Assembly: GCF_002994745.2 (NCBI RefSeq)
Contig: NC_037093.1
Span: 66,917,510 to 66,981,509, forward strand
Direction: 5' to 3'
DNA length: 64,000 bases
Origin: Rosa chinensis
Lineage: Eukaryota; Streptophyta; Magnoliopsida; Rosales; Rosaceae
Positions 58,996 to 64,000 of this stretch are shown one piece after another. The notes beneath the pieces are model-generated. The model was not told where the DNA came from and made no database searches. It worked only from the letters and a program-made list of their open reading frames with translations. Position 1 is the first letter of the stretch. Each line of letters opens with the position of its first letter. The position numbers and the translations under genes are program-made.

Positions 58996-60855
58996 ATGTA
59001 TCGACCTACGTGGGCGCATTCGACTCCGGTTGGCCCTCAGCGGTGGCAAGAGACTTGGGCTCGCCTACTTACTCCTTTCACCCTTTGGATATGTGGCATG
59101 TACACGATAATTTTGCGTCTTCTATGCCAATTTCTCTTCCACTGACCCTTTGATCTGAAACAAACCATTTCACTCTTTGTTTTTGCAGTTTCGGTGAGCA
59201 TTCGATATGGTTATTATGGAGACAACCGTATGGAGCTTGGCCCAAGCTCCTCGCGCTTGATGAGGGCTAGTTCTGTTTTTGTACAACAAGTTGTAGTGAG
59301 AGATGTTGATAAGAAAGGGGTTTCTCTCTATGCTTTTTCTGAAGAGCCTGAGTTGAGCCACCAAGCTAATTGGAGTGTGTCTGACTATTTGATTATTAAG
59401 ACCTATAGTCGCAAGGTAACAAATGAACATTCTTACTCTTTTGTTATTTATATTCTAATTCCCAGTTCCCACATTGTGCATTTCTTCCAAATTATCGATC
59501 ATAATCGACAGAGAGGTTGAAATCATCTTCTTGTTTTTTTTTTTTTTTCCCCAGGGATTTTCTTTCTGGTTAAACAAGGGTTCAAGGATATCCATGAGAT
59601 TGGAAGCTCACCCTGCTCATGTAAATCAACTCCAAGTTGTCATGCTTAAAGGTATTTTCAGTTTTCCAATATACTTTCGTTTATGGCCGCATTTATTTAA
59701 GTTTTGGACTTATTTTATAACAAAATCTATGCACATATTGTCAGGGGAACGGAAATTAGAAGTACTGCAGCCGAAACAAACAAGTTTTGTGAATGCCTTT
59801 AATGAATCCAAAATTGGTAACTAGTTATATTTTCTCAAAGCTTTTGTTATACAATGAGATAGCTTGGAAACAGAATTGTTCAAAGGGAATGAAAACACTA
59901 CTCATAAATGTGGAAATGACTATATCAGTATTTGTTCAGGTAAAGAAGCTGAATATAGCATTGAGGAAGATGACAGGTACTACCTTGACATCATAAACAC
60001 AAATCCTAAAAGCATAATCATACAGATGAATGTAAATGTTTCATCGAAGATGCATGATACTACGAATGCTAAGGCCATCTGCTCGACAGAAAATAAGGCT
60101 TCTTCGTGCCAGCTCAGGCTTATATTCCCCAATACTCATTATGTCATACTGACCACACCTAACAATGTAAGCCTTGATCCCAAGCTAATATCTCACCTGG
60201 TTTAATGATTTGGGCCAATTTAACCAACAGCTCATCGCAGGGGGATCTTCTTGGATGGTACATCGAGCTTTCTTTTGTGGCTCGTGTGATAACATATATT
60301 GGAATTTTAGGTACAAACATCAGAAACAAAACTCTTTTTCATTGATGCATCTTCGAACACTCATTTTTATGGATGGTTTCATTTGTGTCCAACTTTCAGG
60401 GTTTATAGTGGTCATGATCTTTCTAATATTGAAATACCTTGGCGCCTGTGATGCTGAGAGTAGTACTGTAGTAGAAGACACAAGACAAGAAATTAATGAG
60501 ACTTACCCTATAGTGCCACGCAAGACAGTTCCACAAACATATGGTACAAATGAAGAAGATGATGATTCAGGAGCTTCGAGTAGCTCCTCAGAGGAATTAT
60601 ATGATGAGAAGCTATGCGTGATTTGTTATGATGAGCAGCGGAACTGCTTCTTTGTTCCTTGTGGTCACTGTGCTACCTGCTATGACTGTGCTCAGAGGTA
60701 CATACTGAAAGATTTTAATCTTTTCTTTTTCCTAATGTAATTCTTTCAGTGACTTTAGCGAAATTGAATCTTTCAGGATCATGGATGGGGAGAGTAAGGT
60801 GTGTCCAATTTGTAGAAGGCTCATTAATAAAGTGAGAAGATTGTTTAACTCCTAA
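58996..60855 (+). CDS. RING-finger membrane E3 ubiquitin ligase, APD family
   Basis: Eight exons (58996-59095, 59189-59415, 59555-59651, 59745-59816, 59874-60166, 60241-60310, 60400-60697, 60777-60855) give 411 residues. Features are an N-terminal hydrophobic segment (LLTPFTLWICVSVS), the conserved RYGYYGDN block, a lumenal region, a second membrane segment (VITYIGILGFIVVMIFLIL), an acidic Ser-rich linker and a C-terminal C3HC4 RING (CVICYDEQ..CFFVPCGHCATCYDCAQR..CPICRR). In Arabidopsis the APD1-4 genes act in pollen mitosis on internal membranes. The first intron is unusual: the frame that best fits the family needs a GC-AG intron (donor G|GCATGT); a GT donor three bases upstream would give IFSVS instead of ICVSVS. 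The first-exon start is the least certain part. Confidence 0.85.
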
Positions 60856-61719
60856 TTTTAAAGCTGCGGTCTTTGATTGTGAATTTGTGTGATTATTATG
60901 TTTTAGAGGAATTTTCTTTGTCACGAAAGAGACATTTAATATAGTATCTATAGAGAATGAGTGCCTAGAAGCTCTTATACCCGGATCTGCTCCCTAATTT
61001 CTCAATAAGCCGCATGAAGTTACTTTCTCGGATCAAGCTGCACTGAAGTGGGCGCCAAACTGAGATTAAGGGAAAGCTGAGTCATCAGATGACCATGTTA
61101 TGCTTATTTTAGATACTTGTTCATTGAGAGAATGGAGAATGTGTCAAGTCTTTGAAACTTCAACTGCTTGGAGTTGTGCATAGTTTCGCCTAACTAGTTT
61201 TGTTAAGAAGAGAAAGCAAGAACCTCTTTTGTGGGGATATTCAAAGATTAGTTATGAAATTCAGTTTAACATCTCACTGGTATGCTTCAGCTGTTAACTC
61301 AGATCACTGTATGTTCTTCTCATGCTGATATGAAATTTGTATGGTAGATAATGTCTTTAATTAACCCTGAAATTCGAATACCTAAACAATGCGATCAGTA
61401 TGTGTGGCTAGGTTAGAAAGATTCTTCAGATGATTATACCTGAAGTCTTCTAGTTAATAAATTGTCAGATTATGCCCAGCTGATACTACTTGGATCTTCT
61501 TGTTTTGGTACATCTACTTGGGATTTTCATATGTGATTTGGCTAGGCCACATTTACAAATCTCAATCGGCTGTCTTTTTAGATTGTACCACTGCTTTTGT
61601 ACAGTTCCCTTGTATAGCTATTATTAATACTAATTTACTATTAAACAATAGATTACCAGTACTATTGATCTTATAAAATGAAGTACATCAGCTTCAGAGT
61701 TGCAGAGATCAACATAGCC
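60856..61719. other. Intergenic DNA, 3' flank of the RING gene and promoter of P450 gene D
   Basis: No gene or repeat is recognised. The 150 bp before gene D are AT-rich, without a clear TATA box at the usual place. Confidence 0.4.
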
Positions 61720-63524
61720 ATGGAAACCTCATTCCATTACTACATTTTGCTCCTCATTATTTATCTTCTCCTCAAGAACTACTTGCAGAAAAATAACAAA
61801 AGACTCCCACCAAGCCCTTCTCTATCTTTCCCTATCATAGGTCATCTCTGCCTCATCAAGAAACCCCTCCACAGAACACTTGCAAAATTAGCCAACAAAT
61901 ATGGATCAATCTTGTACATCAAGTGCGGCTCCCGCCCTGTCGTCATTGTATCTTCTCCTTCTGCAGCTGAGGAATGCTTCACCAAAAATGACATTGCTTT
62001 TGCTAACCGCCCCGGGCTGCTTGCCGGAAAACACCTAGGATATAAATACACCACCCTTGTCTGGGCCTCTTATGGCTCTCACTGGCGCAACTTGAGGCGC
62101 ATAGCTTCCCTTGAGCTATTGTCATCTCACCGCCTTCAGATGTTTCATGGAATACGTGCAGATGAAGTCAGATCATTGATTTTACGCCTTTTCCGAGGTT
62201 CCATTGGTGGTGAGTTTTACATTGTGGACATGAAGTCGACGTTTTTTCAGCTGACTCTTAATGTTATCATGAGGATGATTGCTGGAAAAAGATACTATGA
62301 GGAAGGCAGGACAGGATTGGAGGAAGCTAAGAGGTTTGAACAGATTGTGGTAGAGACATTTCAATTGAGTGGAGCTACTAACATTGGAGATTTTGTACCA
62401 GTTTTGAAATATGTTGGATCAAATGGGCTTGAAAAAAAGTTGTTGATATTGCAAAAGAAGAGGGACAAGTTCATGCAAGATTTGATTGAAGAACATAGAA
62501 GAGGGCAGAGTGGCTCTGTTTCTGAACAGAGGAGCAAGACCATGGTGGATGTGTTGCTGTCACTGCAAGAAACTGAACCTGAATACTACACTGATGAAAT
62601 CATAAGAGGCCTGATGCAAGTAAGCTTCCTCACTCAAAACTAGTTTACATATGGGAAAATGAAAAATTCTATGATACATTAACGTATCAGTACATCAAAG
62701 GTAGACCAACTGCCTATAGGGGTACCCACTCTCCCTCTATTTAGTGTTTTAAACAGCTCTACTTGATGTTTGGTTACATTGATATTACCGTATGACAAGA
62801 TAACTATGTAAATTTACATTTCAAAATATTAGATTAAATGGTTGAGTTCTTTGGGCTTTTTCCCCAATTGTTACAGGTGATGTTATCAGCAGGAACAGAA
62901 ACCTCAGCTGGAACCATGGAATGGGGCTTTTCACTTTTGCTCAACAACCCAGAAGCCCTAGCAAAAGCACAGACAGAAATTGATGTCCAAATTGGGCAAA
63001 CCAGGCTCATAGAGGAAGCAGACCTTGCCAACCTTCCCTATCTCCATGGCATCATAAACGAGACCCTCAGAATGTACCCAGCAGCCCCACTTCTAGTACC
63101 CCATGAGTCATCACAAGAGTGTACACTGGGAGGCTACCATGTCCCACGTGGCACAATGCTGTTGGTGAACATGTGGGCCATACAGGATGATCCCAAATTG
63201 TGGGAGCAGCCAGAGCAGTTCAAGCCAGAGAGATTTTTAACTCCACAGAAGGAAGCAAACGGTTTCAAGTTGCTGCCATTTGGGACAGGAAGAAGGGGCT
63301 GTCCCGGCGAAGGGTTAGCGACCAGAATCGTAGGGCTGGCCTTAGGGTCACTGATCCAGTGTTTCGAGTGGAAGAGAAATGGTGAAGAAATGGTGGACAT
63401 GAGCGAAGGGGCTGGCCTCACCGTGCCTAAAGCTCAAGCCTTACTAGCGAAGTGCAGGCCACGCCCGATAATGCTAGCCCTACTTTCACAGCTCTGGTCT
63501 TTGTCTAAGAATATCAAGGACTGA
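61720..63524 (+). CDS. Cytochrome P450, CYP81 family, gene D
   Basis: Exons 61720-62619 (900 nt, donor CAA|GTAAGC) and 62877-63524 (acceptor CAG|GTGATG) encode about 515 residues, frame intact. Features are the membrane anchor, [10 protein letters not shown] hinge, WRNLRR, I-helix [10 protein letters not shown] (Glu replaces the usual Asp), NETLR, FKPERF and [12 protein letters not shown]. It has a C-terminal tail about nine residues longer than genes B and C. In helix [13 protein letters not shown] replaces [11 protein letters not shown] of its paralogues. It is inverted relative to the rest of the cluster and separated from it by the RING gene. Microsomal monooxygenase; substrate unknown. 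Confidence 0.92.
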
Positions 63525-64000
63525 AGGAAAGCAAAATCCATTCAGAGATTAAGAAGCAAAAAACAGTAGGCGCATGCAAGAGAATCAAATAAACATAGAG
63601 AAGGGGAATGTGGTTGTTACATCATATCTGAACTCTTTATTATGGTATGAGATTCGATGAGGGTTTCCAATACTTTGTTTCCAACTTTCCATAAATGTGT
63701 GTGGCTAGTTTGGTACATACTCATTTTGGGATAACTATGAAACACTGTAGAATTTTCGTTGTGATCGAGTGAACGGTGCGAGTGAGGATTGAGTCGACAT
63801 GTTACTGGTGCATCTATGCTTTGTGTACTGCAGGGCCAAATGGCATGCATCATAACCCATTAACCAAAAGAATGGTGCTTGTTTGTTCTACATTCTGTTC
63901 ATTATCTTTAGGGATATCTTCACATATGGTATATAAATTTTAGACATTTCTACACTTTGGTGTACAAACTTTCATAACTATCAGAATGGTGTATCAAGTT
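63525..64000. other. 3' flank of P450 gene D, no gene seen
   Basis: AT-rich 3' UTR and flank to the window end. No further coding sequence is recognised. Confidence 0.4.

Overview
The window is nuclear DNA of a flowering plant, most likely a eudicot. The genes have many introns and are separated by AT-rich intergenic DNA. Plant-only families are present: CYP81 cytochromes P450, A3-type cyclins, a CLE peptide, a HOS15-type LisH/WD40 protein and an APD-type RING E3. Plant transposon classes fill much of the rest. The species cannot be named from the sequence; a rosid is a guess.

Layout. (1) 0-18 kb is mostly a CYP81 cluster on the minus strand: a decayed copy (1.9-3.2 kb), one intact two-exon gene (3.4-7.1 kb) and a pseudogene stretched over 7.6-18.0 kb by nested insertions. 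These insertions are a TAA-target MITE, a solo LTR that itself carries a Pack-MULE holding the first exon of plastid SECA1, and a composite LTR element with a third, inverted LTR and a foldback element. (2) 19-25 kb has a small CLE peptide gene and a 14-exon HOS15-like gene. (3) 26-38 kb has three tandem CYCA3 genes, each with a TTTGGCGC E2F-type site about 120-160 bp upstream of its ATG. Between them lie a tRNA-derived SINE, a LINE-like repeat and a plastid trnL-UAA fragment. (4) 38.7-44.1 kb is a complete, young Ty3/gypsy element (CRM-like) with nearly identical LTRs, a perfect 5-bp target duplication and a few disabling point changes. It is inserted in the target duplication of an older LINE. 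(5) 45-58 kb is a second CYP81 cluster: two intact genes in a segmental duplication, two truncated pseudogenes, a second copy of the MULE family, another inverted-repeat element and an F-box relic. (6) 59-64 kb has a RING-finger membrane E3 gene and a further intact CYP81 gene, both on the plus strand.

The intact P450s carry the proline hinge, I-helix AGT, ExxR, PERF and heme-Cys motifs. They are probably endoplasmic-reticulum monooxygenases of specialised metabolism, with unknown substrates. The other genes are independent housekeeping or developmental genes. No microbial-type system (CRISPR, operon, phage) is present. The most unusual material is the transposon architecture: Pack-MULEs, LTR-encoded protein tails, an inverted third LTR and a minimal poly(A) insertion with target duplication. 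Exon limits were read by eye from splice signals and family similarity, and were checked only by frame and length consistency.
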